A stretch of 64,000 nt of DNA from Thermosulfurimonas sp. F29 (GTDB taxonomy: Bacteria > Desulfobacterota > Thermodesulfobacteria > Thermodesulfobacteriales > Thermodesulfobacteriaceae). The notes beneath the pieces were generated by a model, which was given only the letters and a program-made list of their open reading frames with translations, did not search any database and was not told the DNA's origin. Shown here in pieces: positions 54,574 to 63,069 of the stretch; positions within the stretch are counted from its first letter, which is position 1; every line of letters begins with the position of its first letter. The translations under genes were made by a program, and so were the position numbers. The stretch is taken from assembly GCF_019688735.1 (NCBI RefSeq), contig NZ_JAIFYA010000001.1, forward strand, positions 62,001 to 126,000, written 5' to 3'.

Positions 54574-55953
54574 TCAGACCTCCCTGAGTTTCTCAACCAC
54601 CCTTTCCAGGGCCAGCGCCCGCGACCCTTTGACCAGCACCGCCGCGCCCTCGGGGATCTCCAGCTCGGAAAGGAGTTCCTCCACCGTGGAATAGGCCCGG
54701 GTGCGGGCCCCGCTTCGACGGGCCGCCTCGGCCACCACCCCGGCCTTATCCCCCACGGCTATCACCAGATGGGCCACCTGCCCGGCCTGACGCCCCACGG
54801 CCTCGTGCCACCTCTCGGCCTCGGGACCCAGCTCCAGCATATCCCCCAGAACGACCACCCTCGGCGAAAACTCCTGCCCCGCTTCCCAGAAGACCCGCAG
54901 GGCCTCGTACACGGAACCGGGATTGGCGTTGTAGGTGTCGTCCAGGATAAGGTACCGGGGGGTGCGCACGGGACGCAGGCGCCCGGGCAGGGGGCGCAGC
55001 TCCGACAGCGCCGAAAACGCCTCCTCCGGGGGTACCCCGAAGACCAGCCCCGCGGCCACCGCGGCCAGCGCGTTGCGCACGAAGTGGTCCCCCAGAAAGT
55101 GAAGCCGCACCGGCTCCAGACGGCGTCCCTCCACCCAGGGGGTGAACACCGTGCCCTCCGGACGCACCCGAATGTCCTCGGCCCGCACCTCGGCCTCGAT
55201 GTGCAGCCCGTAGGTGATGCGGGGATGAGGAAGGTCGCGGGTCCGCCGGTAGATCTCCTCCTCGTCCCGGTTCACGATGAGGTGGGCCGTTTCCGGAAGC
55301 TCCGCGTAGAGCCGGAACTTCTCCTCGAGAACCCTCTCGAGGGACCCCAGCCCCTCCAGATGCGCGGGACGCACATTGGTGAGAAGCGCCGCGTCCGGCT
55401 CCAGGATCTCCCGCAGGCGGCTCATCTCGCCGGGCACGCTCACCCCCAGCTCGAAGACCCCGGCCTCGGTGCCCTCGGGCACCGCAAGGAGCGAAAGGGG
55501 AAGTCCCACCAGGTTGTTGAAGTTTCCGGGGTTCCTGAAGACCCGAAAGCGCCTGGAAAGCACCGCGGCACACATCTCCTTGGTGGAGGTCTTCCCGCAG
55601 GAACCGGAGATGGCCAGCACCCTGAGACCGCGTTTGACGCGCAGGTAACGGGCCAGCTCCCCCAGCGCCAGCAGGGTGTCCCTGACCAGGATTACGGAGA
55701 CGGTCCGGGGACAATCCTCGAGACGCATCCCCTCGGGTATGCGGGAGATCACCAGCCCTTTGGCCCCCCGATCCAGGGCCTCGCGCCAGAAATCGTGCCC
55801 GTCAAAGCGTTTTCCCTTAAGGGCCACGAAAAGCTCCCCGGGACGCAGGGTCCGGGTGTCGGTGGAGACCCCGGAAAAGGGAATCCCCATGTCCCCGTTC
55901 ATGAGGATGCCCCCGCAGGCCTTTATCACCTCTTCGGTGTCAAGATAGCTCAT
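54574..55953 (-). CDS. murF: UDP-MurNAc-tripeptide D-alanyl-D-alanine ligase
   Basis: 459 residues from the ATG at 55953 (MSYLDTEEVIKACGGILMNG); a longer frame overlaps murE in a non-conserved stretch. P-loop SGSCGKTSTKEM near 115, NPGNFNNLVGLPLS, ELGVSVPGEMSRL and the C-domain DDTYNANPGSVYEALR identify MurF. It overlaps the end of murE by 14 bp. Confidence 0.98.
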   Translation of the reverse strand: MSYLDTEEVIKACGGILMNGDMGIPFSGVSTDTRTLRPGELFVALKGKRFDGHDFWREALDRGAKGLVISRIPEGMRLEDCPRTVSVILVRDTLLALGELARYLRVKRGLRVLAISGSCGKTSTKEMCAAVLSRRFRVFRNPGNFNNLVGLPLSLLAVPEGTEAGVFELGVSVPGEMSRLREILEPDAALLTNVRPAHLEGLGSLERVLEEKFRLYAELPETAHLIVNRDEEEIYRRTRDLPHPRITYGLHIEAEVRAEDIRVRPEGTVFTPWVEGRRLEPVRLHFLGDHFVRNALAAVAAGLVFGVPPEEAFSALSELRPLPGRLRPVRTPRYLILDDTYNANPGSVYEALRVFWEAGQEFSPRVVVLGDMLELGPEAERWHEAVGRQAGQVAHLVIAVGDKAGVVAEAARRSGARTRAYSTVEELLSELEIPEGAAVLVKGSRALALERVVEKLREV

Positions 55954-57391
55954 GCACCAGCCTCCGAATCTCCTCGGCGTCGGAAAAGGGAATCCTCCGA
56001 CCCCGGACCTCCTGATAATCCTCGTGGCCTTTTCCGGCCACCAGCAGCACATCCCCGGGCCCGAGGCTCCGCAGGGCCTCCCGCAGGGCCTCCCGCCGCT
56101 CGAGCACCACCCGCCGGGGAGCTCCCCCGTTCATGCCGGAAAGTATGTCCCGCACGATGGCCTCCGGGTCCTCGAAGCGGGGATTGTCCGAGGTGACGAA
56201 GACCAGGTCGGCCAGCCTCGAGGCCACCCGCCCCATTTCCGGCCGTTTTCCCCGGTCGCGATTGCCCCCGCAACCGAACACGCAGACGAGCCGCCCGGAG
56301 GTCAGGTGCCTGAGACTCCGAAGGGCCGCGGTGAGGGCCTCCGGAGTGTGCGCGTAGTCCACGAAGACCCGGGCCCCCCGGAACTCGGCCACCGGCTCGA
56401 GCCGTCCCGCCGGGGCCGAAACCCCGGAGAGGTGCTCCACCAGCTCCTCCGGCGAAAAACCCAGGCCCCGAAGCACCGCCCAGGCGGAAAGGAGGTTTTC
56501 CGCCTGAAAGTCCCCGAAAAGAGCGGTTCGGACCTCAAAGACCCCGGCGGGATCGAGGATCCGCACCAGAAGACCCTCCCTCCGGCGCGAAACCGCCTCG
56601 ATCCGGAAGTCCTCCCCGACCCGGATAATCCGTCTCCCGGGAGGGATCTCCCCGGCGAGCCGGCGCCCCCAGGGACACCGGACATTCACCACGGCCACAC
56701 CGTCTTCCCGGAGGTGATGGGTAAAGAGCCTTCTTTTGGCCGCGTAATAGGACTCCAGATCCCGGTGATAGTCCAGGTGATCGCGGGAGAGGTTGGTGAA
56801 CACCGCCGCGAAAAACGCAAGCCCCGCTACCCGGCGCTGATCCAGGGCGTGCGAGGAGACCTCAAGCACCGCGGCCTCCGCGCCGTGTTCACGCATCTCG
56901 GAAAGCAATTCGTACAGACGGACCGGAGGAGGGGTGGTCTCCCGGGCCTTTTCCCGGCGCCGGCCGGTGTCGTAGAGCAGGGTTCCGACGAGTCCGGCGA
57001 TTCGACCGGCCCGCCGAAGGGCCCGATGCACCATCCAGGTCACCGAACTCTTTCCGTTGGTTCCGGTGATTCCGATCAGGGTGAGGTCCCTTTCGGGGTG
57101 GCGGTAAAGGGCCGAAAGCAGGAGGCCCAGGGCCTCCCCGGACTCGGGCACCCGGATCTGGGGCACCGTAAGGGCCGGATCAGGGGGATCCTCGCGCACC
57201 ACCGCCACGGCCCCGCGGCGCACCGCCTCGCCGATGTAGCGGTGTCCGTCGGTGCGCGTTCCCCGGCGGGCCACAAAAAGGGCCCCGGGACGCACCCGCC
57301 GCGAATCCTCCTCCACCGAGGAGACCTCCACCTCGATTTCCCCGCGCACCTCCAGGGCCTCTATTCCACAAAGAAGCTCTCTAAGTTTCAT
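55940..57391 (-). CDS. murE: UDP-MurNAc-dipeptide-meso-diaminopimelate ligase
   Basis: A 483-residue ligase adding the third stem residue. P-loop GITGTNGKSSVTWM is near 112, FTNLSRDHLDYHRDLESYYA and VDYAHTPEALTAALR follow. The substrate-specificity motif DNPR (in VTSDNPRFEDP) indicates meso-diaminopimelate rather than lysine. It overlaps the degenerate ftsI gene upstream by 11 bp and murF by 14 bp. Confidence 0.98.
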   Translation of the reverse strand: MKLRELLCGIEALEVRGEIEVEVSSVEEDSRRVRPGALFVARRGTRTDGHRYIGEAVRRGAVAVVREDPPDPALTVPQIRVPESGEALGLLLSALYRHPERDLTLIGITGTNGKSSVTWMVHRALRRAGRIAGLVGTLLYDTGRRREKARETTPPPVRLYELLSEMREHGAEAAVLEVSSHALDQRRVAGLAFFAAVFTNLSRDHLDYHRDLESYYAAKRRLFTHHLREDGVAVVNVRCPWGRRLAGEIPPGRRIIRVGEDFRIEAVSRRREGLLVRILDPAGVFEVRTALFGDFQAENLLSAWAVLRGLGFSPEELVEHLSGVSAPAGRLEPVAEFRGARVFVDYAHTPEALTAALRSLRHLTSGRLVCVFGCGGNRDRGKRPEMGRVASRLADLVFVTSDNPRFEDPEAIVRDILSGMNGGAPRRVVLERREALREALRSLGPGDVLLVAGKGHEDYQEVRGRRIPFSDAEEIRRLVHELS

Positions 57392-58538
57392 CGTCCAGGT
57401 AAAGCTTGCAGGTCTTGACCTCTTTCCACGGGGTGCCCGGGCGCGGCCACTGCCGCACCACCCGGCCCACCCCCTCGAATTCTATCCGGAGCCCCTTGCG
57501 GGGAAGCCTTTCCAGGGCCGCCCGAAGCGTTAAGCCCCTGAGATCCGGAAAGCCCCGGAACCTCTTCTCCCCCGGGGTCCCTCCGGGAAGCCAGCGATAA
57601 AGCACCCGATAAAGTGCCTCGAGAAATCCCTCCCGTGGAGGCGAGACATCCTCTCCGGCCAGGACGATGGCAAACCGCGGCCTCCGCTGCGGCCAGATCC
57701 TAAGCCATAACCACCGATTTCGGTCCCTATAAGTATACTCCGTCCTGAATTTCCTGTCTCCGGAGTAGCAGAAGGCGGAACGGGGGGTCTTGAAGAGGTG
57801 CAAACGCGGAGCCCGTCCGCAAACCCTTTCCGCGAGGGCCCGAACCAGCTGGAGAGGGGTGGCCAGGATCTCCCCGGAAGGCCAGTAAATCCCCGGGGAG
57901 TCCCGGAGCTCGATCCCGGTCCTTTCCCCGAAGACCTTCGCCCGGGAAAGATCCCGTACCGGAGGGTAAAGGGCGGTAAGGAGAAGGCCAGGGGCGTCGT
58001 CCGGAAGATTCACCAGCGCGTAAACCTCACCGGTGGCGAGATCCACCACCCCGCCCCCGAGTTTCCCTCCCCGTTTGAGATCCTTCCTGAGGGCCCGATA
58101 GAGGACCTCCTGGGCATCCCAGTCTAGGGCAAGGCGCGGAATCGCGGAGGGAGGGATGCGGGGTAAAATCCGCCTGAGAAGGGAGGCGAAGGCGGGTCCG
58201 GAGGTGAAACGCGGAGCCCAGTATTCCTCCGCAAGCACTCCGGAAAGACCGGCAAACCGGGTGACCTCCCCCGGGGAAAGGCCCTCGGCCAGAAGATAGG
58301 GAGGCCCGTCGGAGCTCTCTATCTTTCGGAGAAACGGCCTCAACGCTTCGGGAGGGGGCAGTTCTCCGGTGTAGTAAAGGCGATAGCGTCTTTCCATGCG
58401 AAAGATCACCCGCCCCTCGCGATCCCGGATCTCCTTGCGGAGGAAAAGGTGCTCCGGGCTTCCCGAACCCGCGATGGGTTGCCACACGATTCCTCCGAGA
58501 ATCAGGCTGATCGGTAAGAGAAAAAACCATTTTCTCAT
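57381..58538 (-). CDS. FtsI/PBP-like protein lacking transpeptidase motifs, with PASTA domain
   Basis: 385 residues at the ftsI position, against about 550-600 for FtsI. An N-terminal span (5-20) and a relic of the pedestal domain (EIRDREGRVIF) are followed by transpeptidase-fold landmarks GGVVDLATGEVYALV (162-176), FGERTGIEL (203-211) and ATPLQLVRALA (226-236). The stretch that normally holds the catalytic SxxK and the SxN motif is reduced to a few residues; the only S-x-x-K (SRAK, 198-201) sits in the wrong place, and the KTG box is missing or altered to KTP (250-252). A PASTA domain (329-380) ends the protein. Probably a non-catalytic scaffold. The frame is clean and overlaps both neighbours, so it is not a decaying pseudogene. 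Confidence 0.85.
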   Translation of the reverse strand: MRKWFFLLPISLILGGIVWQPIAGSGSPEHLFLRKEIRDREGRVIFRMERRYRLYYTGELPPPEALRPFLRKIESSDGPPYLLAEGLSPGEVTRFAGLSGVLAEEYWAPRFTSGPAFASLLRRILPRIPPSAIPRLALDWDAQEVLYRALRKDLKRGGKLGGGVVDLATGEVYALVNLPDDAPGLLLTALYPPVRDLSRAKVFGERTGIELRDSPGIYWPSGEILATPLQLVRALAERVCGRAPRLHLFKTPRSAFCYSGDRKFRTEYTYRDRNRWLWLRIWPQRRPRFAIVLAGEDVSPPREGFLEALYRVLYRWLPGGTPGEKRFRGFPDLRGLTLRAALERLPRKGLRIEFEGVGRVVRQWPRPGTPWKEVKTCKLYLDDET

Positions 58539-58858
58539 GGCAACCTCAGGATCTCCCTTTCGGTGGGTTTAAAGAGCCCCATCGGGGCTACCACTTTACG
58601 CACCCGATCCTCGGCGGTGAGGCGGTTCCATTCGGAAAGAAGCCTTTCGTGCTCCCGGCGTGCCTTCATCAGAGCCGCGGAGGCCCCCCTCCACTTCATC
58701 AGACTGTAGGAGGCCCATGCCCAGGGAAGCACGAGAAGAAGCACGAGAATCAGCCAACGGATAGAGGTCGAGACGGGGAGGACCCGCTCCCGGTGCACGG
58801 TTCTTCTACGGGCCTCCCGGGCAGGTCGATAGGTGTATCCCGCGGTCATCACGCGCAT
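58535..58858 (-). CDS. ftsL: FtsL-like division protein
   Basis: About 105 residues: a basic cytoplasmic N-terminus, one span (about 33-53, SIRWLILVLLLVLPWAWASY), then a short coiled coil (LMKARREHERLLSEWNRLTA) ending in GLFKPTEREILRL, the layout of FtsL between rsmH and ftsI. ATG codons at 58858 and 58849 (overlapping the rsmH stop as TGATG) are both possible. Sequence identity is low, as usual for FtsL, so the call rests on topology and position. Confidence 0.82.
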   Translation of the reverse strand: MRVMTAGYTYRPAREARRRTVHRERVLPVSTSIRWLILVLLLVLPWAWASYSLMKWRGASAALMKARREHERLLSEWNRLTAEDRVRKVVAPMGLFKPTEREILRLP

Positions 58859-59724
58859 CTCTCCGCCACCCTCAACCGGGCGCTTCGGGCCCGGGGATTT
58901 CTTCTCACCTCCTCCTCCGAGGGACGGATGGGTTTTTTGGTGAGGACCTTAAGCCGTGCGTCCTCTCGAAAGGCCTTCTTGACCAGGCGATCCTCCAGGG
59001 AATGAAAGGAGATCACCACCAGTCGTCCGCCGGGTTTGAGCACCTCCGGGGCTCCGGTGAGGAAACGCTTGAGGTTTTCGAGTTCGCGATTCACGGCGAT
59101 GCGCAGGGCCTGGAAGGTAAGGGTGGCCGGGTGCTCGCCCCGTTTGCGTGGACGCACCGCCCGGGCCACTATCCCGGCAAGTTCGGCGCTGGTCTCGATC
59201 CTTTTCCTCCTGCGGGCCTCGACTATGGCCCGGGCGATTGCCGCGGCCCGGGGTTCCTCTCCGTAGGTGCGCAGGAGATCCACCAGCTGGGGATAGGAGA
59301 GTCGATTCACCAGATCGGCGGCTCGCATCGGAAGACGGGTGTCCATGCGCATGTCCAGAGGCTCCTCCCTCAGGAAACTGAACCCCCTTCCCGAGCCCTC
59401 CAGGAGAAAGGACGAAAGGCCCAGATCGAGGAGTATTCCGTCCACCCGTATCCCCTCCCGGGCGAGGATCTCCGGGGCCTCGGCGAAGTTGGCGCGGAAG
59501 AGTTTGAAGCGCCCGGAGAAGACCGAGAGCCTCCTTTCGGCCCGCCGGAGCGAGTCCTCATCCCACTCGAAACCGTAGAGGAAGCCGTCAGGGGCCGAGG
59601 CCCGAAGAAGGGCCTCGCTGTGGCCACCGAGCCCCACGGTGCCGTCCACATAAATCCCCCCCGGGCGCACGGAAAGCCCCTCCAGCACCTCCTCCAGCAG
59701 GACCGGTTCATGTCTGACTTCCAA
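58849..59724 (-). CDS. rsmH: 16S rRNA (cytosine-1402 N4) methyltransferase RsmH
   Basis: A 291-residue SAM-dependent methyltransferase (MraW). HEPVLLEEVLEGLSVRPGG, YVDGTVGLGGHSEALL, DGILLDLGLSSFLLE, GFSFLREEPLDMRMD and VVISFHSLEDRLVKKAF are diagnostic. The start appears to be a TTG at 59724, overlapping mraZ by 17 bp. It lies second in the dcw cluster. Confidence 0.97.
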   Translation of the reverse strand: MEVRHEPVLLEEVLEGLSVRPGGIYVDGTVGLGGHSEALLRASAPDGFLYGFEWDEDSLRRAERRLSVFSGRFKLFRANFAEAPEILAREGIRVDGILLDLGLSSFLLEGSGRGFSFLREEPLDMRMDTRLPMRAADLVNRLSYPQLVDLLRTYGEEPRAAAIARAIVEARRRKRIETSAELAGIVARAVRPRKRGEHPATLTFQALRIAVNRELENLKRFLTGAPEVLKPGGRLVVISFHSLEDRLVKKAFREDARLKVLTKKPIRPSEEEVRRNPRARSARLRVAERCA

Positions 59725-60163
59725 GACCTATTTCCGCCACCTTGCGGGACAATTCGTCAAACTCGGCCTCCACCGAGGCCTGCTGGGCCTCGAAACGCTC
59801 GGGATTCCAGATCTCGAACCGATCCAGCAACCCCACCAGGATGGCCTCCCGGGTGATCCCCGCGACTTCGCGCAGGTGGGCGGGAAGGAGAATGCGCCCC
59901 TGGCGATCCAGGACGCACTCCTCCGCCGAGCCCAGCACGAAGCGCAGGTACCGGCGCACCTCCGGCATGTCCTGGGGAAGGGCAAGCAGTCGCTCCTCCA
60001 GCCTTCGCCATTCCTCCCAGGGGTAGGCCACCAGACACTCCGGAAGCCTGGTCACCACCAGGGCCGCTCCCCCGTAGCGCTCCCGCAGGAAGTCCCTGAA
60101 CCGTCGCGGTACGCTCAACCGCCCCTTCTCGTCCAACGCATGCCGGAACTGACCCCGAAACAT
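59708..60163 (-). CDS. mraZ: Transcriptional regulator MraZ
   Basis: 151 residues from the ATG at 60163 (MFRGQFRHALDEKGRLSVPR). A start 27 bp upstream would translate the operator repeats and is rejected. It has two AbrB-like repeats, each with the DxKGR/DRQGR motif (DEKGRLSVP at about 10 and DRQGRILLP near 85), forming the ring-shaped DNA-binding oligomer. MraZ controls the dcw operon that it heads, through the adjacent boxes. Confidence 0.97.
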   Translation of the reverse strand: MFRGQFRHALDEKGRLSVPRRFRDFLRERYGGAALVVTRLPECLVAYPWEEWRRLEERLLALPQDMPEVRRYLRFVLGSAEECVLDRQGRILLPAHLREVAGITREAILVGLLDRFEIWNPERFEAQQASVEAEFDELSRKVAEIGLGSQT

Positions 60164-60190
60164 TCCCCACTTTCTCCCACTTTTTCCCAC
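60164..60190 (-). promoter_or_regulatory. MraZ operator: three direct repeats at 10-bp spacing
   Basis: On the minus strand GTGGGAAAAA, GTGGGAGAAA and GTGGGGAATG run consecutively from 60190 to 60161, the last ending in the mraZ start codon. These match the known MraZ box pattern of TGGGN repeats with five-base spacers. The boxes also contain the purine-rich ribosome-binding region, so binding could affect transcription start and early elongation. Confidence 0.9.
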
Positions 60191-60195
60191 CCTGT

Positions 60196-60225
60196 AGGCT
60201 ACTAGGAAGGGAATTCATCTGTCAA
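60196..60225 (-). promoter_or_regulatory. Promoter of the dcw operon (mraZ)
   Basis: Minus strand perfect -35 TTGACA (60225-60220) with a weak -10 (TAGCCT, 60201-60196, 18-bp spacer) just upstream of the MraZ boxes. The weak -10 fits a regulated promoter. The remaining gap to mltG (60226-60340) is AT-rich, with an interrupted inverted repeat (AAGTTAT at 60252-60258, ATAACTT at 60299-60305), and contains no gene I can see. Confidence 0.55.
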
Positions 60226-60340
60226 GTTTATATTTTTTGCGTAAAAATAGGAAGTTATACAATAAGGCCTTTTAGGCCCTTTAATAGGGAGGTTACGCAT
60301 AACTTACTGATTTTTTGCCGAAAAATTGAGGTGGTTTACT

Positions 60341-60360
60341 AAAAAACAGGATCGGATCCT
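60341..60360 (-). terminator. Candidate terminator of mltG
   Basis: AGGAT, CCG loop, ATCCT on the minus strand (60360-60348), then G and six T residues (60346-60341). The stem is only five base pairs and includes part of the mltG stop codon, so efficiency is uncertain, but it is the only terminator-like element between mltG and mraZ. Confidence 0.45.
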
Positions 60361-61339
60361 ATTTTCTGGGGTGGCGGAAGCGGCGTACGGCCCGGAGGTG
60401 TTCCCGGTAGGTGGTGGAGAAGTAGTGGGAGCCGTCGCCCCGGGATACGAAGTAGAGATAGGGAACTTTGGCCGGATAGAGCACCGCCCGGATGCTTTCC
60501 TCCCCGGGATTGGCGATGGGGGTGGGGGGGAGTCCGGGGTAACGATAGGTGTTGTAGGGACTTCTCACCCGCAGGTGCTTGTAGTAAAGGCGTCCGTGAA
60601 AGCGCCGCAGGGCGTAGCGCACCGTGGGGTCGGCCTGAAGGGGCATCCCCCGGCGCAGGCGATTCCAGTACACCGCGGCAATGAGGGGTTTTTCCCGGGA
60701 AAGCACGGCCTCCTTTTCCACGATGGAGGCCAGCGTCACCACCTCGTAGACCGAAACCCCCAGTTCCTCGGCCCGCTTCTCGTATCTGGACCACACCTCC
60801 CAGAACCGGGAAACCATTTTCCGGATAATTTCCTCCGCCGAGAGCCCCTTCACGAAGTAGTAGGTATCCGGAAACAGGAATCCCTCCACCGAGGGACCGG
60901 GTATGCCCAGGGAGTGAACGAAGTTCTCGTCAAAGGCCTTTTTCAGGAATTCCTCTTTCTTCAAAAGTCCAGCCCTCTCGAGAAGGGCGGCCACCTCCCA
61001 CACATTGTAACCCTCGGGGATGGTCACGATGTGGGTAATGACGCGACCCTCGGCGAGCATCCGCAGGATCTCCGCCGGACTCATGTCCGGTGAGAGTTCG
61101 TATTCACCGGCCTTGAGCCTGTCGAGAACCCCGAGCCGCCATCCCTCCAGAAAGAAGGCCCATTCGCTCCGGATGAGTCCCTCGGCCCTGAGGATTTCCG
61201 CCACCTCCTTTACCGGGGTTCCCGGGGGAATGAAGACCGCCCGGGGAGCAGGGAGGCGGGAGACCGGAGCCGTAGCCTCGAGATACCACCCCGCGAGATA
61301 GAGCACCCCTATAAAAAGGACCAAACAGGCCTTTTTCAT
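60359..61339 (-). CDS. mltG: Endolytic murein transglycosylase MltG
   Basis: 326 residues from the ATG at 61339 (MKKACLVLFIGVLYLAGWYL, a membrane anchor). A LysM-like region (FIPPGTPVKEVAEILRAEGL) precedes the YceG domain with VEGFLFPDTYYF, the catalytic glutamate in TLASIVEKEAV, SPYNTYRYPGLPPTPIANPG and HYFSTTYREH. It cleaves nascent glycan strands in the periplasm and sets strand length. Its neighbourhood with the dcw cluster fits. Confidence 0.96.
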   Translation of the reverse strand: MKKACLVLFIGVLYLAGWYLEATAPVSRLPAPRAVFIPPGTPVKEVAEILRAEGLIRSEWAFFLEGWRLGVLDRLKAGEYELSPDMSPAEILRMLAEGRVITHIVTIPEGYNVWEVAALLERAGLLKKEEFLKKAFDENFVHSLGIPGPSVEGFLFPDTYYFVKGLSAEEIIRKMVSRFWEVWSRYEKRAEELGVSVYEVVTLASIVEKEAVLSREKPLIAAVYWNRLRRGMPLQADPTVRYALRRFHGRLYYKHLRVRSPYNTYRYPGLPPTPIANPGEESIRAVLYPAKVPYLYFVSRGDGSHYFSTTYREHLRAVRRFRHPRK

Positions 61340-61348
61340 CTTAGCGTC

Positions 61349-61376
61349 TGGACAAACCGGCAACCCACTTTAGAAT
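61349..61376 (+). promoter_or_regulatory. Promoter of the TPR-HEAT operon
   Basis: Plus strand TGGACA (61349-61354), 16-bp spacer, TAGAAT (61371-61376), within the 66-bp divergent gap between mltG and the TPR gene, followed by AAGGAAGGAG and the ATG at 61406. Confidence 0.6.
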
Positions 61377-61405
61377 AATTTAATCCCGAAAGGAAGGAGA
61401 ATTCC

Positions 61406-62005
61406 ATGGACGAAGGCATCCTGGAAACGCTGAAAAAGGAGGCGGAGGAAAACCCCCGCTCCATATTCGCACATCATCGTCTGGCTCTGGCCTATTTCCG
61501 GGCCGGGCGCCTCAAGGAGGCCAAGGAAACGCTCAAAAAGATCCTTGAACTCGATCCGCAGAACTTCGAGGCCCTTACCAATCTGGGAACGATCCTGGCC
61601 CGGGAGGGAGAGCTTGAGGAGGCCCGCAAGGCCTTTGCCCTGGCCCTCAAGATCTATCCCGCCTCTCCGGAGGCCCTCACCAACATGGGCCTCATTTCCT
61701 TCGAGATGGGGGATCTCGAGGCGGCGGAGAGGTACTATCGGGAGGCCCTGCGCGTGAAACCGGAACTTCCCGCGGTGTGGGTTAACCTCTCCACGGTGCT
61801 CATCGCCCGCGAGGCCTATCAGGAGGCCGAGAAGGCCTGTCGCCGGGCCCTGGAACACGACCCCGGCTTCTCCATGGCCTACAACAACCTGGCCGTGGCC
61901 CTCTTCTACCAGAACCGGAGGGAGGAGGCCCGGGAGGCCCTCCATCGGGCCAAAGAATTGGGCTACCCGGTAAATCCGGAATTCGAAAAAATGGTCCTTT
62001 CATGA
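61406..62005 (+). CDS. TPR-repeat protein
   Basis: 199 residues almost wholly built of tetratricopeptide repeats, for example HHRLALAYFRAGRLKEAKET, FEALTNLGTILAREGELEEA, PEALTNMGLISFEMGDLEAA and SMAYNNLAVALFYQNRREEA: about five units. It has no signal peptide or membrane span, so it is cytoplasmic. The stop overlaps the next gene as ATGA. It presumably serves as a protein-binding scaffold; the partner is unknown. Confidence 0.88.
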   Translation: MDEGILETLKKEAEENPRSIFAHHRLALAYFRAGRLKEAKETLKKILELDPQNFEALTNLGTILAREGELEEARKAFALALKIYPASPEALTNMGLISFEMGDLEAAERYYREALRVKPELPAVWVNLSTVLIAREAYQEAEKACRRALEHDPGFSMAYNNLAVALFYQNRREEAREALHRAKELGYPVNPEFEKMVLS

Positions 62006-63069
62006 ACCGGATTCCCAGCTGTCCCTTTTGCGGACAACCCGTGGCTCCTCCCCGGAATCTGGGTTTCCAGTTCGCGGATCTTGACGCCGGGTTCTGTGGG
62101 TGTGGCGCGGTTTATGTAAGTGATGTCACCGGATACAACCGCGGAGCGGCCTTCGCCGAGGCCCTCTTCCTGGCCACCGGGGGACGATGGGAGCTGGCCT
62201 GGGACCTCATGCCCGGAGAGGACTACCAGGAGAGCGTGCTCGAAAGATACGATCAGGTAACGCATCAGATCGTCCCCGAGGGACACCTTGAGGGAAGAAG
62301 GGTCTCCGGAGTGCTTTATTTCGTGCGGCTGGCCGAGGACCTGCGGAATCTCGGAAACGAATCCCTGGAGGCTGTGCGCCGACGCCGAAGACAGAGCATA
62401 CCCGCCGCCAGAGCCCGCAAGTTGCGTCGGCCGGAGGCGGAAACTCTCGTAGCGGAGGGACGCTTCGAGGAAATCCTGGAACTCTGTCGGGCTCAGCCCC
62501 TCAATCTGCGCGTCCTCCAGAAACTCCTCTACCATCCGGATCGGGCCCTGCGTCTTCGCACGGTAAAGTATCTGGGAGAGCTCGCCCGGAACCTGGCCGA
62601 CGAAATTCCCGAGGCCCTAGCCGACCTGGTAAAGAGATTGCTTTACGCCAGCGCCGACTCCGCGGCCTCGGCCTGGGGGGCCCTTGAGGCGGTGGGGGAG
62701 ATCGTGCGGGCTCTTCCCGAGCGCTTCGGTCTTTATGTGCGAAACCTCATGGCCTTCCTCCCTTATCCCGAATTTCGTCCCGCGGCCCTCTTCGCCCTGT
62801 GGCGCATAGGAGAAAAACATCCCGAACTCCTCCGCCGGGAAAAGGCCTTCGGGCTCCTTCGATATCTCTCCGACGAAAATCCCGAGGTGCGCGGCCTTAC
62901 CCTGCTGATCCTTAGAGCCCTCGGCCTAAGAGAGGCGGCCCCGGAAATCCTTCCCCTTTCTCAGGACGAGTCCGAATTCGAGGTCTATCTCCCGGAAGAG
63001 GAGCGTTTCGTCACCCTTCAGGTAGGGAGGCTGGCCCAGGAAATATGTTCTTCAGGAGAAAAAAAATGA
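62002..63069 (+). CDS. HEAT-like repeat protein with N-terminal cysteine cluster
   Basis: 355 residues. The first 40 residues contain CPFCG and GFCGCGAVYVSDVTG, a zinc-ribbon-like pattern, followed by a helical segment; residues from about 170 on form HEAT-like helices (LRLRTVKYLGELARNLADEI, FRPAALFALWRIGEKHPELL, NPEVRGLTLLILRALGLREA). It resembles a family I remember as 'DVU0298' in sulphate reducers, of unknown function; that link is from memory. It is coupled by ATGA overlaps to TPR genes on both sides, pointing to a three-protein module. Confidence 0.75.
   Translation: MNRIPSCPFCGQPVAPPRNLGFQFADLDAGFCGCGAVYVSDVTGYNRGAAFAEALFLATGGRWELAWDLMPGEDYQESVLERYDQVTHQIVPEGHLEGRRVSGVLYFVRLAEDLRNLGNESLEAVRRRRRQSIPAARARKLRRPEAETLVAEGRFEEILELCRAQPLNLRVLQKLLYHPDRALRLRTVKYLGELARNLADEIPEALADLVKRLLYASADSAASAWGALEAVGEIVRALPERFGLYVRNLMAFLPYPEFRPAALFALWRIGEKHPELLRREKAFGLLRYLSDENPEVRGLTLLILRALGLREAAPEILPLSQDESEFEVYLPEEERFVTLQVGRLAQEICSSGEKK

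Noticed and set aside
57381-58538. Reading the FtsI-like gene as a frameshifted normal ftsI
   Set aside because: The missing catalytic segments are not found in the other frames or in the flanking DNA; the neighbouring genes overlap it, leaving no room for the lost sequence.
60252-60305. Inverted repeat AAGTTAT ... ATAACTT enclosing an AGGCC hairpin, as a terminator
   Set aside because: No T-run follows on either strand and the stems are interrupted; I only note it in the intergenic description.
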